A stretch of DNA of 16,717 nt, from contig CATJUX010000082.1 in the NCBI GenBank assembly GCA_949743895.1, positions 1 through 16,717 on the forward strand, in the 5' to 3' direction. The notes beneath the pieces were generated by a model. That model was not told the DNA's origin. It did not search any database and was given only the letters and a program-made list of their open reading frames with translations. A program made the translations under genes and the position numbers. Below are positions 8,180 through 14,995 of the stretch, piece by piece. The stretch comes from JANFXS01 sp022791155 (GTDB lineage: Bacteria; Bacillota; Clostridia; Lachnospirales; Anaerotignaceae). Numbering within the stretch: the first letter of the stretch is position 1; each line of letters begins with the position of its first letter.

Positions 8180-8551
8180 ATGCCAGTGATTATAATTGAA
8201 ATGAGCAACAAGTGGAAAATTGAAACCGCTATATTGGTGAAAAACATTGTTTTAGATGTGGTTAGAAAGGCTTTTGAGCTCAAATCGACCGACCGCAACA
8301 TCAAAGTTATACGCCATGATCAAGATTTATTTGAGCTTACAGATCCATATGAAATATTCGTGGAAATTGAATTAATCAGCGGCCGCAGCATTGATTTCAA
8401 AAGAGAATTATACAGCGAACTCACAAAAGCCATTGATGAAAAAACCATGTTTAAAAAAGATAATATATTCATTTTTCTTAATGAACAGCCTGCTGAAAAT
8501 TGGGGAATAAAAGGCGGCGTTCCTTTTTGCGATCTTGAGGAAAAAATATGA
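8180..8551 (+). CDS. Tautomerase-superfamily (4-OT/MIF-like) protein
   Basis: A 123-residue protein. It begins MPVIIIE, so after methionine removal it would carry the N-terminal proline that is the general base of 4-oxalocrotonate tautomerase/MIF superfamily enzymes. The body fits the longer single-domain tautomerase group (about 120-130 residues): a segment ending DPYEIFVEIELISGRSID, then FKRELYSELTKAI, then IFIFLNEQPAENWGIKGG, the conserved NW-G tail. AAGGAGGTG lies 5 nt before the ATG. The decarboxylase gene follows after 25 nt on the same strand, so the two probably form an operon and may share a pathway. The natural substrate, usually an enol/keto acid in the superfamily, cannot be deduced. 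Confidence 0.82.
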   Translation: MPVIIIEMSNKWKIETAILVKNIVLDVVRKAFELKSTDRNIKVIRHDQDLFELTDPYEIFVEIELISGRSIDFKRELYSELTKAIDEKTMFKKDNIFIFLNEQPAENWGIKGGVPFCDLEEKI

Positions 8552-8576
8552 ATTTTGCAGTTTAGGAGGAATTCAC

Positions 8577-9761
8577 ATGAGCATAGAAACCAATTTTATC
8601 AAAAACCAAAAAGCTCCGTTTTATGTTTACAGCAAAAAACAAATTCTTGAAAATATAAACACATTAAAAACCACATTTCCAGAAGCCAAAATACTTTTTT
8701 CAATAAAAGCTAATCCCTTTCCACCTGTAGTTGAATTTTTGGGAGAAAACGGAATTGGTTCTGACGCCGCTTCACAAAATGAGGTTTGGCTTTCATTGAA
8801 AAATGGAATTAAGCCTGAAAACATATACTATTCAGCCGCTGGAAAAACAGTTGAAGACATAGAAAAGACATCCAAAAACTGCACAATAACAGCTGACAGC
8901 CTCAATGAAGTTGAAATGTTAAACTCATATGCTTCAAAAAATGGAATGGTTTTAGAAATAGGCATTAGAGTGAATCCTCTTTTTTCAATGTTCTCATCTG
9001 AAGCATTCAGCAGCAAATTTGGTGTTGATGAGGAATTTATATATGAAAATTCCGAATTTTTCTTAAAAATGAAAAATATAAAAATCGTTGGAATACACGT
9101 TCATGTACGTTCTCAAGTTTTAGATTCCCAAACTCTCATTAAATATTACAACAATGTTTATGATATGGCTGTCAAGTTGAATGATGTGTCATCATTTGAC
9201 ATCAAATTTATAAACTTTGGAGGCGGTGTTGGCTTTGCATATTCAAAAGAAACAGAAGCCCCTCTAAATTTTGAATCTCTCAAAAGCGGTTTTGAAACAC
9301 TTAACTCCAAAAACAAATCAGGGCTCAATGCACAGCTTATTATCGAGTCGGGCCGTTTCCTTCTATGTGGGACAGGCATATATGTGACAGAGATTGTTGA
9401 CATAAAAACATCAAGAGGCAAAAAATATCTCATTACTAAAAATGGACTCAACGGCTTTGTCCGCCCATCAATGCGCGACATTTTTTCTTCGGTTCCAGTG
9501 CCTGACAACTTCAGCAGTGAGCCATTATATACATCAAAAAATGCCTTTGACATTTCAATTCTCACAAACGAAACTGAAACTGAAACCGTTGATTTGTGTG
9601 GAAACCTTTGCACAGCCATTGACACACTTGCTCAAAACATAAAACTGCCAAAAGCCAAAATTGGTGACAAAGTGATGATCACAAACGCCGGAAGCTATGC
9701 TTTCACGTTAACACCAATTCTGTTTTCAAGCCATGAATTGCCAAAAGAATTTCTCATATAA
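8577..9761 (+). CDS. Fold-type III PLP-dependent decarboxylase (DAP/ornithine decarboxylase family)
   Basis: A 394-residue cytoplasmic enzyme of the Orn/DAP/Arg decarboxylase group 2 family. The PLP-binding lysine is K44 in FSIKANPF. The barrel also shows GSDAASQNEVWLSL, GIHVHVRSQVLD (H174, H176), the glycine-rich phosphate loop FINFGGGVGFAY and ESGR (EPGR in LysA). The C-terminal sheet domain contains DLCGNLCTAIDTLA (C341, C345) and AGSYAFTLTPI. The cysteine box resembles the GPLCTPLD type seen in non-LysA members of the fold (for example ACP-linked or siderophore-pathway decarboxylases) rather than the CESGD box of diaminopimelate decarboxylase, so I would not call it lysA. The ATG at 8577 has AGGAGG about 6 nt upstream; a longer frame from 8535 overlaps the tautomerase gene and lacks an SD. 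Confidence 0.85.
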   Translation: MSIETNFIKNQKAPFYVYSKKQILENINTLKTTFPEAKILFSIKANPFPPVVEFLGENGIGSDAASQNEVWLSLKNGIKPENIYYSAAGKTVEDIEKTSKNCTITADSLNEVEMLNSYASKNGMVLEIGIRVNPLFSMFSSEAFSSKFGVDEEFIYENSEFFLKMKNIKIVGIHVHVRSQVLDSQTLIKYYNNVYDMAVKLNDVSSFDIKFINFGGGVGFAYSKETEAPLNFESLKSGFETLNSKNKSGLNAQLIIESGRFLLCGTGIYVTEIVDIKTSRGKKYLITKNGLNGFVRPSMRDIFSSVPVPDNFSSEPLYTSKNAFDISILTNETETETVDLCGNLCTAIDTLAQNIKLPKAKIGDKVMITNAGSYAFTLTPILFSSHELPKEFLI

Positions 9762-9774
9762 ACAAACTAAAATC

Positions 9775-9816
9775 AGACGTTAATCCACGTAAGCTATAAC
9801 GATTAACGTCTTTTTT
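9775..9816 (+). terminator. Intrinsic terminator after the decarboxylase gene
   Basis: Perfect 11-bp inverted repeat (arm AGACGTTAATC at 9775-9785, complementary arm 9801-9811) with a 15-nt loop and a run of six T on the plus strand. It lies 14 nt after the stop codon and ends the tautomerase-decarboxylase transcript. Confidence 0.88.
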
Positions 9817-9950
9817 AATTAATTTCTAATTCTCATTTGTGTTCCCGAAAATGAAAATTCTGGCTCTGGTGTAGATTTTTTATTCAGATACATAAAATAA
9901 GTCTCAGACTTCATCAATTGTGGCTTTTATGACACAATGAATCGAATTTA

Positions 9951-10583
9951 TTATGCCTTTTTGATAGGGTGTCTGATAACCGTTTTCCATTTCTCAGGCG
10001 GGATTTTCCTTGCATCAGACATATAAATCTCGTGATGCAATCTGTTTGCGCTAAAGTCGTTTGAATATCCGTTCTGTTCCAAATAGGTGTTCATCAATGC
10101 AACTGTTGCAGGTTCATCATCAAACGAACCTGTGTGCATGATTTGGACACATAAACCTTCATCGATGGTTATCAGCTCCGCTGATGAACAATCCAGCTTT
10201 TTCTTTTTGCTCGCAGTTTCCACAGCCCACTCAAAATCTGCATTGCCAACAAAATCTGGCAGACGAATAACAGAAATCCAGTTAAAAGCTGATTTATCGG
10301 AGTAATCTACACCATCAATGTCATATTGCCACCAGAATCCCTCAAGAGGCGGCACAACATATTCAAAGAACCCCTCGATTTTATGCTCTGTTTTATAACT
10401 CATTTTCAATGTGTATGCTATGGCATACAGAATGCTGATTGCTTGCTGATATGCCCCACCTTCTTCATTGGGATTGCCCTTTCCCCTTACAGCAATATAA
10501 TTTGCCTTCGGAACATTTACAATCTCTGGTTTACTCTTTGGCATATAAAACTCTTTGTATTCTTTCTTAAAGTCAAAAGCCAT
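9951..10583 (-). CDS. GyrI-like small-molecule-binding domain protein
   Basis: A 210-residue single-domain protein of the GyrI-like (SbmC/SOUL-fold) superfamily, in the longer stand-alone form common in Bacillota. Diagnostic segments are VNVPKANYIAVRGKGNPNE near the N-terminus, VVPPLEGFWWQYD in the middle, NWISVIRLPDFV, and the C-terminal HHEIYMSDARKIPPEKWKTV followed by IRHP. There is no DNA-binding or membrane segment. In other bacteria such domains bind hydrophobic ligands or DNA gyrase, and some hydrolyse cyclopropane-containing genotoxins; whether this one is enzymatic is unknown. The ATG at 10583 follows GGGAGGG by 5 nt. An upstream extension to 10655 has no SD and runs through promoter-like sequence. 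It is transcribed alone or with the DUF2461 gene upstream. Confidence 0.85.
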   Translation of the reverse strand: MAFDFKKEYKEFYMPKSKPEIVNVPKANYIAVRGKGNPNEEGGAYQQAISILYAIAYTLKMSYKTEHKIEGFFEYVVPPLEGFWWQYDIDGVDYSDKSAFNWISVIRLPDFVGNADFEWAVETASKKKKLDCSSAELITIDEGLCVQIMHTGSFDDEPATVALMNTYLEQNGYSNDFSANRLHHEIYMSDARKIPPEKWKTVIRHPIKKA

Positions 10584-10603
10584 ATTTGCCCTCCCAGGTT
10601 TTA

Positions 10604-10666
10604 ATCGACTAAATATTATAGTTTCAATTATTCGTAAATCCGCTGAAAAATTCATTATCTGCCATT
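10604..10666 (-). promoter_or_regulatory. Candidate promoter region of the GyrI-like gene
   Basis: Two perfect TATAAT -10 boxes occur on the minus strand upstream of the gene, one in the sequence GCACTATAATGG and the second nearer the gene in AACTATAATATT. Neither has a good TTGACA box at 17 nt, so activity might need an activator. This is weakly supported. Confidence 0.3.
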
Positions 10667-10682
10667 ATAGTGCAGTGAATTC

Positions 10683-10733
10683 AAATCTTGCAGTATTTTT
10701 CAAAGCTGCTTATTTGCTATTTGTGCAAGATTT
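10683..10733. repeat. 10-bp perfect inverted repeat between the DUF2461 and GyrI-like genes
   Basis: AAATCTTGCA (10683-10692) and its exact complement (10724-10733) flank a 31-nt spacer. On the minus strand it follows the DUF2461 stop and could be a weak terminator, although no proper T-run follows. On the plus strand it is followed by TTATATA. It could instead be a pair of operator half-sites. Confidence 0.4.
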
Positions 10734-10767
10734 TTATATAGAAACACAAAGTCAAATTGCGAGTTAA

Positions 10768-11439
10768 TCAACCAGCAACTATATCCTGCATAAAATCCAC
10801 CAATGGCGACAAAAACTTAAACTCGTTCGCACAATAGTTCAAAAACTCTCTCTCAAAAAAAATATCGTCAATTTCATGTTTGTATATAAGAGCAATATTT
10901 TTACGCTGATACCAGTTCATAACATATTCACTTTTGTCACCAAGTTTTTTCTTATACAAATCACCAGTGAGAACATAATTTTTATTTTTGTCATACTTTT
11001 TAATCAGTCTTTCAAATGCCGCTTCGTTGGCATCAATTTTATCTCTAAACGCTTTCATATATGCCGGAGAACTTTCATAAACGCCCATGCCTGTGATATA
11101 ATAGTCTGGCCCCACCTCGAAAAACAAAACTGCTTTTGTTTTCCAATCTCCTTCTTCACGTTTGAAAACAATCCATTTGTTATCTCTATATGGCTCTTTG
11201 TTTTTTGAAAAACGCACATCTCTGTTTATCCTTGAAACAGAAGGAATGAGCGAATTTTTGGTCTTTGCTGTTATCTCATCACACAGCTGCAACGCAAACG
11301 AATCCATTGGTTCCTTGATTAGAGTTTTATATCTATCTCTGTTGTTATCAAACCATTCTTTGTTATTGTTAAACCTCAGTTCCCACAGAAAATCTATCAT
11401 TTCACGGGGGAATCCATTAAAACTTTCGTGGCATTTCAT
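10768..11439 (-). CDS. DUF2461 / TIGR02453 family protein
   Basis: A conserved cytoplasmic protein of about 223 residues with no known function. It matches the DUF2461 (TIGR02453) family by an early FLWELRFNNNKEWFDNNRDRY, a central NRDVRFSKNKEPYRDN, the aromatic-rich FFEVGPDYYITGMGVYES, and the PAYMKAFRDKI segment. No signal peptide or membrane helix is seen. Two ATGs lie 9 nt apart. The one at 11439 is preferred because GAGAG sits 9 nt upstream, whereas that site would be directly against the ATG at 11448. It stands between the GyrI-like gene and hppA, with about 185 nt of non-coding sequence on its 3' side. Confidence 0.85.
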   Translation of the reverse strand: MKCHESFNGFPREMIDFLWELRFNNNKEWFDNNRDRYKTLIKEPMDSFALQLCDEITAKTKNSLIPSVSRINRDVRFSKNKEPYRDNKWIVFKREEGDWKTKAVLFFEVGPDYYITGMGVYESSPAYMKAFRDKIDANEAAFERLIKKYDKNKNYVLTGDLYKKKLGDKSEYVMNWYQRKNIALIYKHEIDDIFFEREFLNYCANEFKFLSPLVDFMQDIVAG

Positions 11440-11495
11440 ATTTTTCATCTCTCATTAATAGTCATAAAAAATTAGTGCAAATATAAAATAAGTGC

Positions 11496-11540
11496 AACAA
11501 AAACCGGCATTTTCAGCAAAGTATGAAAACACCGGTTGCA
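11496..11540 (-). terminator. Intrinsic terminator of hppA
   Basis: A 14-bp stem with two G-U pairs (arms 11537-11524 and 11515-11502, core AACCGG/CCGGTT) and an 8-nt loop is followed on the minus strand by a T-rich tract. It begins about 20 nt after the hppA stop. Confidence 0.85.
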
Positions 11541-11561
11541 ATCACAAATTATAACAGTTGA

Positions 11562-13541
11562 TTAAAGCATTCCTCCAATTGAAATGAAAAGAGGGGCAAA
11601 CACAAGCGCCACAACTGTCATAAGTTTTATGAGTATATTTATTGAAGGGCCTGAAGTGTCCTTAAATGGATCGCCTACAGTATCACCCACAACAGCAGCT
11701 TTGTGCGCTTCACTTCCCTTGCCGCCATGGTTGCCTTCTTCAATAAATTTTTTGGCATTGTCCCATGCTCCACCTGAATTTGACATAAAAATTGCCATTA
11801 AAACGCCAGTGACAAGTGCGCCAGCCAAAAGCCCGCCAAGCGCCGCCGGCCCAAGAAGAACTCCAACAACAATTGGGGCCAAAACAGCCATGATTCCCGG
11901 AACAAGCATTTCTTTAAGAGCGGCTTGAGTTGAAATGGCAACACAGCTTTTATAATCAGGTTTGCCTGTGCCTTTCATAATGCCTGGTATTGTTCTAAAC
12001 TGTCTTCTAACTTCTTCAATCATCTGAAATGCGGCCTTTCCAACAGATTGCATTGTGAACGCCGAGAAAAGGAAAGGAAGCATACCACCTATAAACAGGC
12101 CAATGATTACTTTATAGTCCAATATATCAATAGCGCCCAAATTTACAGCCTGAGCATATGAAACAAAAAGCGCAAGAGCTGTTAAGGCCGCTGAACCTAT
12201 GGCAAAACCTTTGCCCATGGCCGCTGTTGTGTTTCCAACAGCATCAAGTTTGTCTGTTATATTTCTTACAGAATGATCAAGCCCTGACATTTCAGCAATT
12301 CCCCCTGCATTGTCTGCAATCGGGCCATAGGCATCAACTGCCACAGTGATTCCTGTTGTTGAAAGCATTCCAACAGCTGCAAGGGAGATGCCATATAGTC
12401 CGGCAAATTTATAGGCCACAAAAATTCCTATTGAAATAAGCAAAATTGGGATGGCAGTTGATTCCATTCCGACAGCAAGACCACTTATTATGGTTGTTGC
12501 AGGCCCTGTTTCAGACTGTTGAGCAATCTTTTTAACAGATTTATAGTCGCCAGATGTATAGACTTCAGTGATTACACCAATTAAAACACCAACAATGAGC
12601 CCAGCGACAATTGCTATGCCTTCTTGAATCCTTCCAAAAAACATGTTGCTCATAACAAGCGAGCCAACAACAACTATGGCGCTTGAAACATAAGTTCCTG
12701 TTTTTAACGCCTTGTGTGGACTTGATTTTTCATCACCTTTAACAAAGAAAGTTCCTATGATAGCAGCCACAATTCCAAGTGCTGCCAACAAAAGAGGGAA
12801 CACAGCTCCGCTCACATTGTAACTTACAATTCCAAGGGTCAAAGCAGAAACAATTGAACCAACATATGATTCAAAAAGATCGGCGCCCATTCCGGCAACG
12901 TCACCAACATTGTCGCCAACGTTATCAGCGATAACTGCTGGGTTACGCGGATCGTCTTCAGGTATTCCTGCTTCAACTTTTCCCACAAGATCAGCTCCAA
13001 CATCGGCCGCTTTTGTATAAATTCCGCCGCCCACACGGGCAAAAAGTGCAATTGACGATGCTCCAAGGCTATAACTTGATAAAACATCAACATTTCCTGT
13101 CACCATATAAATTGCACTGGCTCCAAGAAGCCCAAGCCCAACAACCGACATTCCCATGACAGCACCGCCCGAAAAAGCTGCTGAAAGCGCTTTGTTCATG
13201 CCACTTTCTCTTGCGGCATTGGCTGTTCTGACATTTGCTTTTGTGGCAACATTCATTCCAAAATATCCTGCCAATGTTGAAAAAGCCGCGCCAACAATAA
13301 AGCATACAGCGTTCAGCCAACCTATGGCAACTCCAATAACAACAAAAAGTGCAGCGGCAAAGATTATAAGTATTTTATATTCTGCCATCAAAAACGCCAA
13401 TGCGCCTTCATGAATTGAGCCTGCGATTTCCTTCATTCTGTCAGTGCCTTCAGACATTTTTGACACTCGCGCTGCCAGAACATAGGCAAACACAAGAGCA
13501 ACCACTCCCAATATAGGAGCCAATACTACCATGTTTTCCAC
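11562..13541 (-). CDS. hppA: K+-dependent membrane-bound ion-translocating pyrophosphatase
   Basis: A polytopic membrane pyrophosphatase of 659 residues that couples hydrolysis of pyrophosphate to export of H+ or Na+. About 15-16 hydrophobic helices are visible. The catalytic signature is intact: DVGADLVGKVEAGIPEDDPR (near residue 184), then IADNVGDNVGDVAGMGADLF, then EVYTSGDYKSVKKIAQQSET, and near the C-terminus SNSGGAWDNAKKFIE and GDTVGDPFKDTSGPS. The motif GNTTAAMGKG (near residue 437) has alanine where K+-independent enzymes have lysine, which indicates the K+-requiring subclass. Whether it pumps Na+ or H+ cannot be decided by eye. The start is GTG at 13541, with GGGG about 10 nt upstream; an ATG three codons later (13532) is also possible. 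It has its own promoter and terminator, so it is monocistronic. Confidence 0.96.
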   Translation of the reverse strand: MENMVVLAPILGVVALVFAYVLAARVSKMSEGTDRMKEIAGSIHEGALAFLMAEYKILIIFAAALFVVIGVAIGWLNAVCFIVGAAFSTLAGYFGMNVATKANVRTANAARESGMNKALSAAFSGGAVMGMSVVGLGLLGASAIYMVTGNVDVLSSYSLGASSIALFARVGGGIYTKAADVGADLVGKVEAGIPEDDPRNPAVIADNVGDNVGDVAGMGADLFESYVGSIVSALTLGIVSYNVSGAVFPLLLAALGIVAAIIGTFFVKGDEKSSPHKALKTGTYVSSAIVVVGSLVMSNMFFGRIQEGIAIVAGLIVGVLIGVITEVYTSGDYKSVKKIAQQSETGPATTIISGLAVGMESTAIPILLISIGIFVAYKFAGLYGISLAAVGMLSTTGITVAVDAYGPIADNAGGIAEMSGLDHSVRNITDKLDAVGNTTAAMGKGFAIGSAALTALALFVSYAQAVNLGAIDILDYKVIIGLFIGGMLPFLFSAFTMQSVGKAAFQMIEEVRRQFRTIPGIMKGTGKPDYKSCVAISTQAALKEMLVPGIMAVLAPIVVGVLLGPAALGGLLAGALVTGVLMAIFMSNSGGAWDNAKKFIEEGNHGGKGSEAHKAAVVGDTVGDPFKDTSGPSINILIKLMTVVALVFAPLFISIGGML

Positions 13542-13568
13542 ACTATCACATCCCCATTCTAAGAATCT

Positions 13569-13629
13569 AATTTTTCAACTATGTTTTATAAATCTTAAAA
13601 CCAAAATAATGACGAATAGCTGAAAAATT
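13569..13629 (-). promoter_or_regulatory. Possible structured 5' leader of hppA
   Basis: In the roughly 100-nt leader an 11-bp near-perfect stem (arms 13629-13619 and 13579-13569, one G-U pair) encloses an inner 6-bp hairpin GTTTTA/TAAAAC with a 7-nt loop. The elements are AT-rich, so pairing by chance is possible. Confidence 0.3.
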
Positions 13630-13648
13630 CCTTTGTTTACATTTGTTA

Positions 13649-13677
13649 ATACTATCATATCATAAACAAAATTTCAA
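13649..13677 (-). promoter_or_regulatory. Promoter of hppA
   Basis: Minus-strand TTGAAA (13677-13672) and TAGTAT (13654-13649) are separated by 17 nt. The start site would be near 13642, giving a leader of about 100 nt before the GTG start. Confidence 0.5.
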
Positions 13678-13699
13678 CAAAAATTTAACCAAAGTTAAT

Positions 13700-13740
13700 A
13701 AAGCTGTGAATTCAAATGCTTTCTGTTTTTTCACAGCTTT
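13700..13740 (-). terminator. Hairpin terminator downstream of the GntR-family gene
   Basis: A perfect 11-bp inverted repeat (AAAGCTGTGAA and its complement, arms 13740-13730 and 13710-13700) with a 19-nt loop begins about 20 nt after the regulator's stop. The tract after the stem on the minus strand is only moderately T-rich, so termination may be partial. Confidence 0.6.
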
Positions 13741-13760
13741 AAAATAATTTTATTATAAAG

Positions 13761-14465
13761 TTATTTCTGCAAACTGTCGTGCACAAAGTTGAAGTGTGTT
13801 TCCATAGCTTCTTCTGCTTCTTTATAATTCCCTTTGACTATCGCTTTATATATGTCTGTGTGATATTTGTAAAGAAGTTGCGCTCTTTCCTGTTTCACAA
13901 GGATAGCATTCCTGTTAAACTTTACAGTTCTTTCAAGTATGAATCCAAGATATTCAAGAACTTTGACAAGAACTTTATTGTTGCTCATTGAAAACAGAAT
14001 TCTGTGAAATTTAATGTCAAGCTTGGCTCCCGTTTCTGCATCATCTATTTTTTCGCCCATTTCATCAATTGTGTTTTTAAGTTCTTCAATTAAATCCTGA
14101 TTTTTTTCAGCATTGCTGCAAACAAGCCTCATTCCAGAAATTTCAAGCATTTTTCTGAATTCGAGAAGGTCATCTTCCAAGCCATCTTCTTTGAGAAGAA
14201 GCGGAATGACAAGAGCAATGAACGGCTGTACGTCTAAATTTGAAACAAACGAGCCTTCTCCAGGTCTTATGTCAACCAAACCCATTATCTCCATAACGCT
14301 TAATGCCTCTCTTAGCGAAGCACGGCTTACATCAAGCATTTCAGCCAAAACTCTTTCAGGCGGCAATTTGTCTCCGCATTTGAGGCTTCCTTCTCTTATA
14401 AGAAAAATTATCTGCTCAACTATATTTTTATATATTTTTTTTGTTTGTATGGATTTAATTTCCAA
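13761..14465 (-). CDS. FadR-subfamily GntR transcriptional regulator (FCD domain)
   Basis: A 234-residue one-component regulator. Residues about 8-75 form the GntR winged helix (KLPPERVLAEMLDVSRASLREAL, then the wing RPGEGSFV). Residues about 98-230 form an all-helical FCD ligand-binding domain. All four metal-ligand residues expected in metal-containing FCD domains are present: D150, H154, H202 and H224. Regulators of this kind usually respond to organic acids such as lactate, gluconate or other carboxylates, but the inducer here is unknown. No catabolic operon is adjacent; the flanking genes are hppA and DUF4180/MATE. The only possible start is TTG 14465, with AAGGGG 8 nt upstream and an in-frame stop shortly before it. 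Confidence 0.9.
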   Translation of the reverse strand: MEIKSIQTKKIYKNIVEQIIFLIREGSLKCGDKLPPERVLAEMLDVSRASLREALSVMEIMGLVDIRPGEGSFVSNLDVQPFIALVIPLLLKEDGLEDDLLEFRKMLEISGMRLVCSNAEKNQDLIEELKNTIDEMGEKIDDAETGAKLDIKFHRILFSMSNNKVLVKVLEYLGFILERTVKFNRNAILVKQERAQLLYKYHTDIYKAIVKGNYKEAEEAMETHFNFVHDSLQK

Positions 14466-14511
14466 GTCTCCATCCCCTTTAATTTAGTTCATACCTTCTT
14501 TCTCTTCATCA

Positions 14512-14540
14512 ATTTTATTCCATTGTCAAATATTTGTCAA
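14512..14540 (-). promoter_or_regulatory. Strong sigma-A promoter of the GntR-family gene, with repeat in the spacer
   Basis: A consensus -35 TTGACA (14540-14535) and a -10 TAAAAT (14517-14512) are spaced by 17 nt. A second TTGACA lies in the spacer 11 nt downstream of the first, and the palindrome CAAATATTTG spans the gap between the two. These may form an operator for autoregulation. The leader is about 40 nt. Confidence 0.72.
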
Positions 14541-14569
14541 CTTATGAATATTTTTTCACATGCATACTT

Positions 14570-14938
14570 TCAAGCTGTTTTTGCCAAGCGTTCAATTGCT
14601 TCTTCCTTTGTTTTTGCGAAGAAAAAATTTTTGCCTTTGTTTGATTCATAAATAAAGTCTTTCAGCGGTTTGCTTGTATATTGGGAATAATCTTCCCATA
14701 TCGCAGTTTTTATATGGTAGTTAGTAAATTTTTGAAAAATTTCTCCGGCTATGCCTGTGCTTAGTATAAAAAAGTCATCTGTGATTGCATTTTTATCAAT
14801 TGCAATTTTATCAGCTCCCGTTTCGAACTTAACTGTCATGGCCAAGTCCAGTGCTGACTGAACATCTGCAATGATTTTCTCGTTTTTAGAAACAATTGCA
14901 ATCGTTGTTCCATTGCATTCCAAACACTCAATATCCAT
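14570..14938 (-). CDS. DUF4180 domain protein
   Basis: A small soluble protein of 122 residues that resembles the DUF4180 family, which has no assigned function. Visible family-like segments are NEKIIADVQSALDLAMTV, the hydrophobic DFFILSTGIAGEIFQKF, and the C-terminal KGKNFFFAKTKEEAIERLA. The ATG at 14938 has GAGGAA about 7 nt upstream; a longer frame to 14968 lacks an SD. It follows the MATE pump gene by 57 nt on the same strand with no clear terminator between them, so it is probably co-transcribed. No terminator is evident after it either, so readthrough into the regulator gene is possible. Confidence 0.78.
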   Translation of the reverse strand: MDIECLECNGTTIAIVSKNEKIIADVQSALDLAMTVKFETGADKIAIDKNAITDDFFILSTGIAGEIFQKFTNYHIKTAIWEDYSQYTSKPLKDFIYESNKGKNFFFAKTKEEAIERLAKTA

Positions 14939-14995
14939 AATATTCTTCCTCAGTTTGCGCTTTAACAAAAATCATGTTTTCCGAAAAAAGTTGCA

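Noticed and set aside
9158..9625. 155-codon open frame on the minus strand within the decarboxylase gene
   Set aside because: It is antisense to a gene with clear PLP-enzyme motifs and has no recognisable domain and no convincing SD.
9880..9930. Terminator for the GyrI-like gene in the convergent gap
   Set aside because: Only very short hairpins (about 5 bp) with poor T-tracts are visible, not enough to call.
12839..13320. Two additional open frames on the minus strand inside hppA
   Set aside because: They run in another frame across the conserved catalytic segments of the pyrophosphatase and show no domain of their own; they are compositional shadows.
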